Shown piece after piece: positions 53,903-64,000 of a DNA stretch of 64,000 bases. Each line of letters begins with the position of its first letter. Positions within the stretch are counted from its first letter, which is position 1. Both the position numbers and the translations under genes were made by a program. This stretch comes from an uncultured Candidatus Saccharibacteria bacterium (GTDB lineage Bacteria > Patescibacteriota > Saccharimonadia > Saccharimonadales > Saccharimonadaceae): the NCBI GenBank assembly GCA_947303945.1, contig CAMYZS010000001.1, positions 1 through 64,000 on the forward strand. The letters run 5' to 3'. The notes beneath the pieces were generated by a model. That model made no database searches. It was given only the letters and a program-made list of their open reading frames with translations, and was not told the DNA's origin.

Positions 53903-56646
53903 CTCTCAGGTTCAGATTCCAGTTCGAGCTCCTGCTCAAAGGCAAGCCATTCAACCAATGGTTCTACCTCAAAATGTTTCAAATCTTCTGCTTGCGAAAT
54001 CGACATCCTAATCACTTCGCCCGATTCATTATAGTAATCATTTGCTCTGGTAGTACAACTATATTTACTACACTTCAACTCCAAATAGCGCTTTTCGCCC
54101 GGATAATTACTATCATACACCCCCATATAATAATGATTTGAATCTTTGGCATCCTGAATCAAATTGATTGCATTCATGGCATGAAGTCCACCCGAGAAAT
54201 ATGCTAAGATAACTGGTGCCTCATGTGCACGGATCCTCGACACCAATAAGCTCATAAAATCATTCGAATTTGTCATTTCCTTTAATGAAGTCTGCGCAGT
54301 TACCCCATTAATACCGATTGCGCTACCAGAACTATACATTTTCACCGTAGCTTGACGAATTTGGCTAGCAAAAATCGCATTCATTAAACTCCGATCAATG
54401 TCATCCATCGCTGCGCTACTTTGCATCTTCGTTTCATTTAGTCGAGCTTTTTCCATCGATTCATACGAAAAACCGTATTTTTGTATTTGCGTATCGGACT
54501 TAATCTTAGTTTTATTCTTATAATAATCAAACAAGCCAATCTTATTAATCTCTGACTTTACATTTTCGCTAAATGATATTTCACCATTAACTACTGAATA
54601 TTTACTTACCGGCTCCTGCTCACCAAAATACTCTGCACCAAATTGCGGAACATATTTCAAGGCATTCGTGCGCAACTTATAGTCATACAGATTCTGATAA
54701 TCTTTAAAGTACGACCAATCCAAGTTATAGGCGTATGACGTTAAACCAGCCGCCGTAATCGCATCATGCCGAAGCGGCATTTTTCTCGAATAATATAATT
54801 GCGCGAACGTTGCCATACCATAGCAATGGCCATTCACCATTAGGTTCGAACTGTAGTTTCTAAACGAGAAGCCATCACGCGCCACCATAAAACCACTATC
54901 GGCCATTACATATCCATCCATTTTCCCATCATTATTCACGTCCGCCAATTCGTCATTCAGTAATATTTCTAGATTGTTAAATACCTCATCAAGACCAGTC
55001 ACGTCAGAACTAGAAAAGAATTTGCAACCAGTCTTATTTGTAATAATCGACACTTCATTACTGTAAGCACCCTCACCAAAGCCTAATACGCATACGCGGA
55101 TGTTTTTATTTGCCATCTCCGTAGCTAAATCATTAACTACACCAGATAAGCCCTTATTATCCAAACCGTCAGTTAGCACGATTAAAGTTTTTAAGCTAGC
55201 TTTAGATGATAATTCTTTCGCACCACCCTTAATTGCCTCAGTAATATTCGTTCCACCTTGCTTAATTTGAAAATGTTCATTCATGCCATCTAGAGCTGTT
55301 TTTAAATCGTTAATCTCAGTTCCGACTTTTTTTATCGTCGCATAATCACCACTAAACTCTCCAATACCTATCTTTACACCTTTTCTATCTAGCTTTCCAA
55401 CTAGTTCTTTCGTTAGCTTAAAACGCTGACCATCCGGATCGCTGGCATCTAATTTGTTCTTACTATCAGCTCCATTATTCAATCTCTTATATTGCTCATT
55501 CGTATACATACTCCAAGAGTTATCGATTACAAACATTATTTCTGAATCTTTATTATTAAAATTGACACCACTCTTAGCCCCAAGTACATAGTAAGAACTC
55601 AAGTCTGTTAAGGAAGTATTTAAAGTATTTTTGTCCACATTAATCTTCGTGTCCATTGCGATATATTCGCCGCTGTTCAAATCATATCGATATATAACTA
55701 GGTCTTTCTCTTTAATATTTGAGCTAGTCAACTCATTATCAGTATACGTAAATGTCGCCACTACTTTATCAGCACGGCCAGCAGTATAAAAACTATATAG
55801 TTTTGGAATCAAACCAGTTTTCTTGCTTAAAGCCGCACCTTTTGTAACATCAATTGTCGTATTTGGGAGATCACCTTTACCATTTAGCTTTAATGTTACA
55901 CCGCCACTATTATAGGCGTAAATTATCTTCCTCTCTCCATCTTTAACACCATCACCTTTCGAATCAGACTTCAGCGGATTGTAGCCCATCTTAATCTCGC
56001 TAGCATCATTCATACCATCATCGTCAGTATCTACCTTTAATGGATCAGTCTTTAAAGTATCAACCTCATAACCGTCAGCTAAGCCATCCCCATCTGTATC
56101 GGTTAAATCAATTTTTGTATTTAATGTCTTTTCGCGCTTATTCGTCAAACCATCACCATCATCATCGGCATCTAAATTAATTTTTGTTCGATATATATCT
56201 TCTAAACCCAACGACTCGCGCTCCATACTTCTCGAAATGACCATAAAAGTCTTTTCGATAGTCCTCAGTTGATAGCTTGCCCTTAGAGTACATTTGCCAA
56301 CACCATCAGACAAATCCCACACAACATTCTCGCCATCGCGCTCCGGCTTTTTGACTTTTTCATTTCTATCACAGCTGCCATCATAGTTAATACTCTCCGC
56401 CGCAACATTATTACCTTTAACACTCAGTCTCACCGTAGTTTGCGTTATATACTCTAAATCAATATCGCCATAATCGTCTTTCCAGTTTATATCGCCACCC
56501 CTCAATAAAATTGACAGCGCCACAACCACAATAACCGCCACCACTCCAGCCACCACTAACAAGGTAATTTTTATAAGCTTGTGGCCACTCTCTGGCTCTA
56601 TTGTTTCGGAATTATTAACTTGAGGTAAAAATTCTCCACTCGTCAT
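53899..56646 (-). CDS. Membrane-anchored VWA-domain protein with thrombospondin type-3-like Ca-binding repeats
   Basis: N-terminal TM; DADDDGDGLTN, DTDGDGLADGYEV, DTDDDGMNDASE; MIDAS-like FVIDNSWSM. Confidence 0.85.
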   Translation of the reverse strand: MTSGEFLPQVNNSETIEPESGHKLIKITLLVVAGVVAVIVVVALSILLRGGDINWKDDYGDIDLEYITQTTVRLSVKGNNVAAESINYDGSCDRNEKVKKPERDGENVVWDLSDGVGKCTLRASYQLRTIEKTFMVISRSMERESLGLEDIYRTKINLDADDDGDGLTNKREKTLNTKIDLTDTDGDGLADGYEVDTLKTDPLKVDTDDDGMNDASEIKMGYNPLKSDSKGDGVKDGERKIIYAYNSGGVTLKLNGKGDLPNTTIDVTKGAALSKKTGLIPKLYSFYTAGRADKVVATFTYTDNELTSSNIKEKDLVIYRYDLNSGEYIAMDTKINVDKNTLNTSLTDLSSYYVLGAKSGVNFNNKDSEIMFVIDNSWSMYTNEQYKRLNNGADSKNKLDASDPDGQRFKLTKELVGKLDRKGVKIGIGEFSGDYATIKKVGTEINDLKTALDGMNEHFQIKQGGTNITEAIKGGAKELSSKASLKTLIVLTDGLDNKGLSGVVNDLATEMANKNIRVCVLGFGEGAYSNEVSIITNKTGCKFFSSSDVTGLDEVFNNLEILLNDELADVNNDGKMDGYVMADSGFMVARDGFSFRNYSSNLMVNGHCYGMATFAQLYYSRKMPLRHDAITAAGLTSYAYNLDWSYFKDYQNLYDYKLRTNALKYVPQFGAEYFGEQEPVSKYSVVNGEISFSENVKSEINKIGLFDYYKNKTKIKSDTQIQKYGFSYESMEKARLNETKMQSSAAMDDIDRSLMNAIFASQIRQATVKMYSSGSAIGINGVTAQTSLKEMTNSNDFMSLLVSRIRAHEAPVILAYFSGGLHAMNAINLIQDAKDSNHYYMGVYDSNYPGEKRYLELKCSKYSCTTRANDYYNESGEVIRMSISQAEDLKHFEVEPLVEWLAFEQELELESEPES

Positions 56647-56716
56647 TCGTATCCACTTTCTTACTTAATTATAGCAAAAAAGCATAAAAAATTTAGTATC
56701 GCATATTTATCTTTAT

Positions 56717-57982
56717 CTATCTCTTACTCTTTATTGCTTTTAAAGACTTTTTAATTTCATCTAACTCATAGTAGTCGTGCGCACCATCAGCACGTTCAAT
56801 CGTCTTCTCGTTGCCTTTTCCTAAAAAGAGCACCGTATCACCTTTCTTTGCCATTTTACAAGCTTCCAAGATGGCAGTTGGGCGATCCAGAATCTTAAAC
56901 AAATCTTTATCATCTTTCTTACTATGCTTACGTGCACCCTTGGCGATTTGTTCGAGAATTTCTTCACCTGGCGTATCTCTATCATCTTCTTCCGTCAAAA
57001 TTACAACATCCGCATACTTACCAGCAATCTCGCCCATCGGCTCACGCTTAGACGGGTCACGACGTCCACCTGCCGAACCAAACACCACAATTAATCGACC
57101 CGTCGTCGCCTTTTTCATATCTGGCAATAATTTTTCAAACGAGTCTGGCGTATGCGCATAATCCATAATCGCCGTAAAGTCTTGCCCCTCATCAATAGTC
57201 ACCATGCGACCTTCAACTTCCGTCAAGGCAAAAATGCCATCCTTTATTTCTTTATCGCTTAAACCAAGACGTTTCCCAACCGCCACGCAAGCTAGGGAAT
57301 TATATACATTAAAATTGCCCGCAATCCGTGTCTTAATCTTTAAATCATTCTCCGAGGGAATCACATATTCCACTCCACTCGGCATCAGCTTTATCCTCAT
57401 CGCCTTCATAGAGCCGTTTTTTACGCCATATGTCACATACTCATTAACGTCGGATTTAAAGTATTCTGCACTTGGATCATCCGCATTTATAACTCCATAC
57501 TTTGCCTGTTTAAACAATTTACGCTTCGCGTCGCGATAATTTTCAAAAGTTTTATGATAATCAAGATGTTCATGCGTCACATTTGTCATTACCGCAATAT
57601 TAATCGGAATTCCCAAACTTCGATGTTGCGCCATTGCGTGACTCGTCAATTCTAATACTAAATATTCCGCCCCAGCATCCGCAATGGCTTTTATGCGTTT
57701 ATTTAATATGCCAGAATCCACCGTCGTCATGTGCTCCATCTGCTCATGGATTTCATCCACACCCCAACCGACCGTCGTCATTACTCCTGCCTTACGCCCA
57801 GATTCATTTAGCATTTTCCAAATCATAAACGAAGTCGTGGTTTTACCATTTGTACCAGTCACACCAATTACCTTTAACCTCCTACCCGGAAATCCATAGC
57901 GCACCCCCCAAAAAGCCGCTTTCCCGATATGATAGGGAATTACTAGTTTATCGTAAAATGGAATTTTCTCTTTAACGCTCAT
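56717..57982 (-). CDS. murE: UDP-N-acetylmuramyl-tripeptide synthetase
   Basis: VTGTNGKTTTSFMIWKML, MTNVTHEHLDYHKTFENYRDAK, MDYAHTPDSFEKLL, GSAGGRRDPSKR. Confidence 0.92.
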   Translation of the reverse strand: MSVKEKIPFYDKLVIPYHIGKAAFWGVRYGFPGRRLKVIGVTGTNGKTTTSFMIWKMLNESGRKAGVMTTVGWGVDEIHEQMEHMTTVDSGILNKRIKAIADAGAEYLVLELTSHAMAQHRSLGIPINIAVMTNVTHEHLDYHKTFENYRDAKRKLFKQAKYGVINADDPSAEYFKSDVNEYVTYGVKNGSMKAMRIKLMPSGVEYVIPSENDLKIKTRIAGNFNVYNSLACVAVGKRLGLSDKEIKDGIFALTEVEGRMVTIDEGQDFTAIMDYAHTPDSFEKLLPDMKKATTGRLIVVFGSAGGRRDPSKREPMGEIAGKYADVVILTEEDDRDTPGEEILEQIAKGARKHSKKDDKDLFKILDRPTAILEACKMAKKGDTVLFLGKGNEKTIERADGAHDYYELDEIKKSLKAIKSKR

Positions 57983-58008
57983 ATAACCATCATATCACTT
58001 ATCTTAGA

Positions 58009-58485
58009 TCACATCTTAACAAAGCCAATCAGCACAAATACCCACAACATCATTCTTTGAATTATCCTCATTAATACATACATAATGGTGGCCAATATTA
58101 AAGACTGCGTAGAATCGCCTATCCCAAACATACCATTCGGTAACACCCAAACCAGAACCCCATATAGCATAAAAGCTACCGGATAAAAGAAACCTATTCT
58201 AGTAACGAATTTTAGCGCTAAAAAGATAAAGAACAGGGAAGAGGTAATCCAAAGTATTATCGCCCCCACACTCATAGGGTACAAATCTTTAAATACATTT
58301 TGAAATAACCAGAAATCTACAAAGTACTTAATAATAAAAGTCGCCATTAGCCCCAGAAAACTTAAAATTGAAAAACCCCAAACCTTTTCTATCTTTTTAT
58401 TCCGGTTCAATACTTTCGGTTGATATTTTTCCGGCACTACATAAGGTGGCGCATATTTATCATTTATAGACTTATCGCTTACCAT
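58009..58485 (-). CDS. Hypothetical membrane protein (158 aa)
   Basis: Three to four hydrophobic helices; TATAAT 6 nt upstream of ATG. Confidence 0.7.
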   Translation of the reverse strand: MVSDKSINDKYAPPYVVPEKYQPKVLNRNKKIEKVWGFSILSFLGLMATFIIKYFVDFWLFQNVFKDLYPMSVGAIILWITSSLFFIFLALKFVTRIGFFYPVAFMLYGVLVWVLPNGMFGIGDSTQSLILATIMYVLMRIIQRMMLWVFVLIGFVKM

Positions 58486-58529
58486 AACTACATTATAAAT
58501 GCACCCTAGCTAAAACTTATTTTATTCAA

Positions 58530-60308
58530 CTAATCATAAACGCTTGTTGGCTGATATACGGCACCAATATACCATGCTTCTCCATTAGTTGTATCCATAA
58601 TCATAAATAAAAAAGGTTTATTCATAAAAAAGAAGTCTTCCTCATCTTTCACTTCGCATGGGTAAGAAACACTATCTTTCTCCATCCACTCTCTCCCCTC
58701 GCAGAGTATTTGATAAGCCGGCCCTTTAATCTTATTGTCTTTTTGAGAAGTCTTTTTATAAACCGTATCTCTAATTCCATCGTTTGAAAAGTTTACTAAC
58801 ACCTCATGCTTAATATCACCTAACTTATCAATGCCAATACCGGTAAAATCTTTATTTTTATCTTCAAATACTTTCTTGACGCCTATCTTCTTTAAATCAC
58901 CCTCTAGATCTAATTTATAGCTGTATTTAAAAATAGGCACATGCAAAGATACGGCTTTAATATATCCATCCCTGTAGTCTTCAATATTTAAAGGCTTTAT
59001 TTTCTTAGTTATCTCCAATAGTTCTTTTGCGTTGATATTTTCAACAAAATCTTTTAATCGCATATCTTTCGGCATAATACTTACATAGCTTAACTGCTTA
59101 CCGCTATATTTCTTAATGTCTTTTGAAAAAGCCAATACACTATTGTCTTCGTAAATATTAAAGTCAGTCGAAGACGCAGTCTTACCATAATCATCTTTTA
59201 TTTCATCAATCAATCGCTCTACATATCCACCAGCACCTTCTTTATACATACTCTTGTCATTCGTTTCGTTTTCATACTCATCTATTTCTGATTTATTCTC
59301 CCAATACCATTTTCTATAGTCTTTTGTTAATACCCTTTTAGCCTCTTCTTCGCCGCCTTTATCTTTTATATAGTCATATCTATTTACTAAGTAATAAATA
59401 GGAATATAGTTAACCGAACGCACTGATCCAAAACTATATCCCCAATATTGACCATCTTTTTTTATATTTTCGTCATTGTCCATATTAGAAAATATAGCCC
59501 CATGATAATCTCCGTAATAATCCTTGCAGGGAAGAGCAACACCATTAACACACCAAAGGGCATACTGTGACCAGTCCATATCAAATGCCAAAGAACTCGC
59601 CAAAGCATTATTGGCATCTTTAAAATCAAACATCGAATCAATCTGCCCTAAAGATGCATTTTTTACGACATTATTTGCCATATTAGCGCTACTCAAATCG
59701 CCCATAATTAACCTGGCACCATATTTATTAATCAAATCTACGTAATCTTTTTTAAAACCACTTTTTAGCCCCTCCTTAATAAACAATATATTGGTAAACG
59801 AAATATTCCGCGTATTATTATAGTTATCCACCTTATAACTACCGAGTACTTCATCAATTTGTTTTTTACTTTCACCGCTCGTTCCATCGGATAACATTTT
59901 TAAAGTTCTCTTAATAGCGATTGGACTATAAACCATATTCTTATTATTTATTTCATATTTCAAAAAGCTCAAGTCAAAGTCACTTAGCGAATTCCCATCA
60001 ATCTTTAGATTCGCCAAAATTATTTCTTCTTTATTTTCTTCGCTCGACTCATCGATACTACTCTTGTTCAGAGACAAAAAATAACCTCCTACACCAACTA
60101 GCAATAAAACAATAAAACTCGCCAGTAGTATAGGATGTATTTTTTTATTCTTTTTCTTTTCACTTATCTCAGCTACCACTCCGCCTAGGGGAGTGGTAGC
60201 CTCAGAATTATCTCCGTCATTAAGCTTAGCGTTGTCTAAGTTTATTCTTTCGACAGTTCCATCATCAAAACTAATATCAGCTTCGATTTTAAAACTATCT
60301 TTGCCCAT
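58530..60308 (-). CDS. Membrane-anchored serpin-family protein (592 aa)
   Basis: VYSPIAIKRTLKMLSDGTSGESKKQIDEVLG and C-terminal MNKPFLFMIMDTTNGEAWYIGAVYQP; N-terminal TM. Confidence 0.82.
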   Translation of the reverse strand: MGKDSFKIEADISFDDGTVERINLDNAKLNDGDNSEATTPLGGVVAEISEKKKNKKIHPILLASFIVLLLVGVGGYFLSLNKSSIDESSEENKEEIILANLKIDGNSLSDFDLSFLKYEINNKNMVYSPIAIKRTLKMLSDGTSGESKKQIDEVLGSYKVDNYNNTRNISFTNILFIKEGLKSGFKKDYVDLINKYGARLIMGDLSSANMANNVVKNASLGQIDSMFDFKDANNALASSLAFDMDWSQYALWCVNGVALPCKDYYGDYHGAIFSNMDNDENIKKDGQYWGYSFGSVRSVNYIPIYYLVNRYDYIKDKGGEEEAKRVLTKDYRKWYWENKSEIDEYENETNDKSMYKEGAGGYVERLIDEIKDDYGKTASSTDFNIYEDNSVLAFSKDIKKYSGKQLSYVSIMPKDMRLKDFVENINAKELLEITKKIKPLNIEDYRDGYIKAVSLHVPIFKYSYKLDLEGDLKKIGVKKVFEDKNKDFTGIGIDKLGDIKHEVLVNFSNDGIRDTVYKKTSQKDNKIKGPAYQILCEGREWMEKDSVSYPCEVKDEEDFFFMNKPFLFMIMDTTNGEAWYIGAVYQPTSVYD

Positions 60309-60310
60309 AA

Positions 60311-62176
60311 CTATTTACTAGTCTTTTTCTCTGTTGGCTCATAAACAGAACCGACAAACCAAACCTCACCAGTATTTTTGTCGCGAATTAGGTATACAAA
60401 TGGTCTATTAAAACTCAAATCGATTTCTTCTACCGGTACATCCCATAGATACTCAAAGTGTGGCCCACCCCCTCCTAGACCGCCCGCAATCGAAGCCGCG
60501 CCAGCCCTAATACCATCATTCGAGAAGTCAATCGTCGCCATATGCTTAGCAATCTTAATAAAGGTGTTATTTTTAGCAAGTTTCGTTAAGTTCGATTCCC
60601 CCTCGACAAACACATCCTTAATGCCAAGCTCTTCCAAATCGTGCTGGAAATTAAGTTTGTAGTCGTATTTAAACATCGGAATCGTCGCATCAATCCTCGT
60701 TATTACACCTTTTTTAAAGTTCTCCGCTTTTAATGGTTTCAAATTATTAATATATTCAGATACCTTTTCCGCAGTAAGTCCGTTTATGAAATCAATCAAT
60801 TCACCATTTTTTGGCATAATGCCAACATACTGAAGAGTAGTACCGTTATACTCTTTTAGATCTTTCGCGAACACCTTTACTTCATCGGTAAAATCGAAAT
60901 AAAAGTCGGTCGAATGATACTCTTTACCATAATTAGCATTCAGTTCTTTTATATAGCGGTCAACATATTTCTCGACATTTGTTTCGATATCATAATCGGA
61001 AGAATTGATATATTCTTTTACTTCATCGGACTGAAGCCATTTTTTGTATTCTCCGGTAACTTTCTCCCTAATAGTATCTTCGCCCTTATCTTTTAAGATA
61101 TCATAGTTATTAAAGCTCGCCCCAATCGTTACAGCCTTACGATTTTCGAAGTCGCCAAATTTCATACTCTCATACCAATCTGGGTCAAGAAGAGCACGAA
61201 TCGACTGTGTATAATTCTCATGCATAAAATCCGCACTATATCCACTTAAGCTTTCACTGAGACATTTAACCTTGTTGCTGCTCGGCTCACATTGAAGCTG
61301 GTTCTCCCAATATTGATCAATCGCCAGAGCGTTTACTAAAGCAAATGACAATTCCGTCACGTCGGCATCACTCAGGGCATTATCAACTAAACCAAGCGTC
61401 TTATCGCTTATCCACTTATTAACATTCTTCGCATCTTTAAATGAATCAAAGACCACGTCAGCATTATAATTTGTCCTTAAACCATCGATATAACTATCTA
61501 AAACTTGATCTTTAAAATCATCCCGAATAAACATCGCATTTGCAAGAGATATATTTTTACTATTAATATATCTCTTTGGCTTATAGTCACCAGTAATAAA
61601 TTCTATCTGCTTCTTTGTATTACCGTCTGCACCATCTTTTAGCATAGCTAAAGCATACTTAATTGAAAGCGGGCTATAAACAACATTCTTTTCCTTTTTC
61701 TCAAGCTGCAAGAATTTTAAGTCGAAGTCGCTAAGCTCATTATTATTCAGTCGATAAGTCAAAACGTCTAGGTTTGTATTATTAACATTTGTAATATTAG
61801 ATTCTTGCTCATCCGACTTCATTCCAAACATCACATAAGCTAATATTCCGCAAGCAATTAGCAATATGACTACTATTATCGCTAGAATACCAGAGCGTTT
61901 CTTACTCTTTTCTTTTCTCTCGGCTTTTTCATTTGTCGCAATTACGGGTCCATCTACAACCTTAATATTCTCTTCGGCTTTTTTCGCCTCTTCTTCTGCT
62001 CGAGCGATAGCTTCTTTGTCAACTTCCAACTCATTACCTATCAAACCAAAACCATCACCGCCAATACTATCACTTAAACTAGTATCAACATTTGGGCTTG
62101 CAGACATCATCTCTTTCGCTTTTTTATTAGTATCTTCACCTTCTTGCGGATCATTGCTCATTAATAAATCTCCCAC
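60311..62176 (-). CDS. Membrane-anchored serpin-family protein (621 aa)
   Basis: VYSPLSIKYALAMLKDGADGNTKKQIEFITGD and FNRPFVYLIRDKNTGEVWFVGSVYEP; N-terminal TM ILAIIVVILLIACGILAYVMF. Confidence 0.87.
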   Translation of the reverse strand: MGDLLMSNDPQEGEDTNKKAKEMMSASPNVDTSLSDSIGGDGFGLIGNELEVDKEAIARAEEEAKKAEENIKVVDGPVIATNEKAERKEKSKKRSGILAIIVVILLIACGILAYVMFGMKSDEQESNITNVNNTNLDVLTYRLNNNELSDFDLKFLQLEKKEKNVVYSPLSIKYALAMLKDGADGNTKKQIEFITGDYKPKRYINSKNISLANAMFIRDDFKDQVLDSYIDGLRTNYNADVVFDSFKDAKNVNKWISDKTLGLVDNALSDADVTELSFALVNALAIDQYWENQLQCEPSSNKVKCLSESLSGYSADFMHENYTQSIRALLDPDWYESMKFGDFENRKAVTIGASFNNYDILKDKGEDTIREKVTGEYKKWLQSDEVKEYINSSDYDIETNVEKYVDRYIKELNANYGKEYHSTDFYFDFTDEVKVFAKDLKEYNGTTLQYVGIMPKNGELIDFINGLTAEKVSEYINNLKPLKAENFKKGVITRIDATIPMFKYDYKLNFQHDLEELGIKDVFVEGESNLTKLAKNNTFIKIAKHMATIDFSNDGIRAGAASIAGGLGGGGPHFEYLWDVPVEEIDLSFNRPFVYLIRDKNTGEVWFVGSVYEPTEKKTSK

Positions 62177-62230
62177 TTTTCTTCATTTAATTATACGCTA
62201 AAACTACCTATTCGCCTAGTCATAAGCTTT

Positions 62231-62257
62231 TTAGCACTCTCTGCTTGACAGTGCTAA
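62231..62257 (+). promoter_or_regulatory. CIRCE element (HrcA operator)
   Basis: TTAGCACTC-N9-CAGTGCTAA: consensus TTAGCACTC-N9-GAGTGCTAA with one mismatch, upstream of groES. Confidence 0.9.
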
Positions 62258-62305
62258 TTCTCCGCGCTACACTATAATTATAACTAATTTATAGGAGAAA
62301 AATTC

Positions 62306-62560
62306 ATGGCAATCAAACCCCTTGCCGATCGCGTCGTCGCTCAAAAAGATGCCGCAGTCGAGCAAACCGCCTCTGGTATTCTTCTCGGCGAAGCAAAAGA
62401 GAAGCAGAACACCGCAGTCGTCGAATCCGTTGGCCCAGATGTCAAAAATGTAAAAAAGGGCGACCGCATTCTCTATCGCGATTATTCCGCATCTGAAATT
62501 AAATATAATAATACCGAGTATCTCATCATCAAAGAAGAAGATATCTTGGCAACATTGTAA
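62306..62560 (+). CDS. groES: Co-chaperonin GroES
   Basis: IKPLADRVVAQ..., KGDRILYRDYSASEIKYNNTEYLIIKEEDILATL. Confidence 0.96.
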   Translation: MAIKPLADRVVAQKDAAVEQTASGILLGEAKEKQNTAVVESVGPDVKNVKKGDRILYRDYSASEIKYNNTEYLIIKEEDILATL

Positions 62561-62569
62561 GGAGTATCT

Positions 62570-64000
62570 ATGGCAAAAAAAGTATTTTATGATGCCGAAG
62601 CTCGCGAGAAAATCCTCGGCGGCGCTAAGGCCCTCTACGACGCCGTCAAGGTCACCTTTGGTCCTAAGGGTCGTAATGTCGTTATTGAAAAAAGTTATGG
62701 CGCACCAACCATTACGCACGACGGTGTCACCGTCGCCGAAGCTATTGAACTTCCAAAAGAAGACGACGAAACTCTCGGCTACGAAATGGGCGCTAAACTT
62801 ATTAAAACTGCCGCCCAAAAACTCAACAAAGTCGCCGGCGATGGTACTACTACCGTAACTGTCCTTACCTATAATATTATCGCCGAAGCCAATAAGCTCA
62901 TTGCTGCTGGCCATAACCCAATGGATCTCCGTAAAGGCATTGAAGCTGCTGGCGCCGAAATCGTCAAAGGTATTAATAAAACTGCCGAAAAAATTGATGG
63001 CGATAGTCAAAAAATTGCCGAAGTTGCCACTATTTCCGCCAGTGACGCCGAAATCGGCAAACTTATCGCTGACGTAATCGAAAAAATCGGCAAAGACGGC
63101 GTCGTCACAGTAGAGCAGGGGCAAGGCCTCGAAATGCAATCCGAAATCACCGAAGGGTTCACTTACGACAAAGGTTACGCATCTGCCTTCTTTATTACTG
63201 ATACTAATCGTCAAGAAGCCATCTTCGATAAACCGGAAATCCTCATTACTGACAAGAAAATCTCTGCTGTTAACGACATTGTACCATTCCTCGAAAAAAT
63301 GGCTCAAACTGGCCGCAAAGATCTTGTTATTATAGCCGAGGAAGTTGAAGGCGAAGCGCTCAGTGTCCTTGTTCTCAATAAGCTTAAAGGTGTATTTAAT
63401 ACACTAGTTCTTAAAGCGCCGGCTTTTGGCGATCGCCGTAAAGAAATCATGGAAGATATCGCTATTCTCACTGGCGCCACCGTAGTCTCTGCCGATAAAG
63501 GAATGAGCCTCGAAAACTCCGGTCTCGAAGTTCTCGGTTCTGCACATAAAATTATTGCTACTAAAGATGAAACAACTATTATTAAGGGTGCAGGGAAGCA
63601 AGCAGAGCTCAAAGCTCGTATTGCTCAAATTGAAGCTCAAGCCGAAGCCTCGAATTCTGACTACGAAACTGGCGAATTCAATAAACGCGCCGCCGCTCTC
63701 AAAGGTCGTGTCGCAGTTATTAAGGTCGGCGGCGCCACCGAAACCGAAATTGACGAAAAGAAATATCGCGTCGATGATGCCGTTGCTGCCACTAAAGCTG
63801 CCCTCGATGAAGGTATCGTTCCTGGCGGTGGCGTTACATTAGTAAACCTCAGCAAAAACCTCAAGGACGACAATGCAGGCTTCACTATCCTCAAGAACGC
63901 GCTTAAGGCTCCATTCATTCATATTACAGAAAATGCCGGCCTCAACAGCCAAGCCCTTCTTGCTCAAGTCGAGTCCGCCAAAGATGGTCAAGGAGTAGAT
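62570..64000 (+). CDS. groEL: Chaperonin GroEL (partial, runs off window end)
   Basis: ATG at 62570 after AAGGAG; open to the window end; encodes VKVTFGPKGRNVVIEKSYGAPTITHDGVTVAEAIELP and GDGTTTVTVLTYNI; absent from the ORF track because no stop is in the window. Confidence 0.97.
   Translation, partial: MAKKVFYDAEAREKILGGAKALYDAVKVTFGPKGRNVVIEKSYGAPTITHDGVTVAEAIELPKEDDETLGYEMGAKLIKTAAQKLNKVAGDGTTTVTVLTYNIIAEANKLIAAGHNPMDLRKGIEAAGAEIVKGINKTAEKIDGDSQKIAEVATISASDAEIGKLIADVIEKIGKDGVVTVEQGQGLEMQSEITEGFTYDKGYASAFFITDTNRQEAIFDKPEILITDKKISAVNDIVPFLEKMAQTGRKDLVIIAEEVEGEALSVLVLNKLKGVFNTLVLKAPAFGDRRKEIMEDIAILTGATVVSADKGMSLENSGLEVLGSAHKIIATKDETTIIKGAGKQAELKARIAQIEAQAEASNSDYETGEFNKRAAALKGRVAVIKVGGATETEIDEKKYRVDDAVAATKAALDEGIVPGGGVTLVNLSKNLKDDNAGFTILKNALKAPFIHITENAGLNSQALLAQVESAKDGQGVD

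Noticed and set aside
62267-63307. 346-aa minus-strand ORF across groES/groEL
   Set aside because: Antisense to strongly conserved groESL coding sequence; mirror ORF with low-complexity Phe/Gly/Asp composition.

Overview
The window looks like a small-genome Candidate Phyla Radiation bacterium, most likely Saccharibacteria/TM7-like. That assignment is inferred from gene content and protein style; no marker was searched. Housekeeping genes: AI-2E transporter, cysS, ppa, a gap-rpiB-rpe-pfkB-LOG sugar cluster, dnaE, tlyA-like methyltransferase, diacylglycerol kinase, MacB-type ABC transporter, tsaD, valS, HIT protein, murE, groES and the start of groEL. tRNAs (all minus strand, CCA encoded): Ser-GGA, Ser-CGA and Arg-GCG. 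Accessory content: three tandem double-zinc-ribbon membrane proteins next to an SPFH protein; a duplicated left-handed beta-helix protein; two giant paralogous proteins (1619 and 1446 aa) flanking a block with a DUF3152-like metzincin; a 1375-aa protein with 23 tandem ETG-coding units; a degenerate MurE paralog in an operon with a dimethylargininase-like enzyme and a C26 amidotransferase; a VWA/Ca-binding-repeat protein; and two tandem membrane-anchored serpins. DNA-level signals: a recurrent leaderless-gene architecture (-10 box 6-7 nt from ATG in at least nine genes), a parS-like 20-bp perfect palindrome in an AT-rich gap with a transposase remnant, a CIRCE element before groESL, and a hairpin/tandem-repeat element at the 3' end of tRNA-Arg. 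The best candidates for something undescribed are the giant-paralog locus and the serpin/VWA surface locus. All calls come from reading the sequence and ORF translations; no database search was run.
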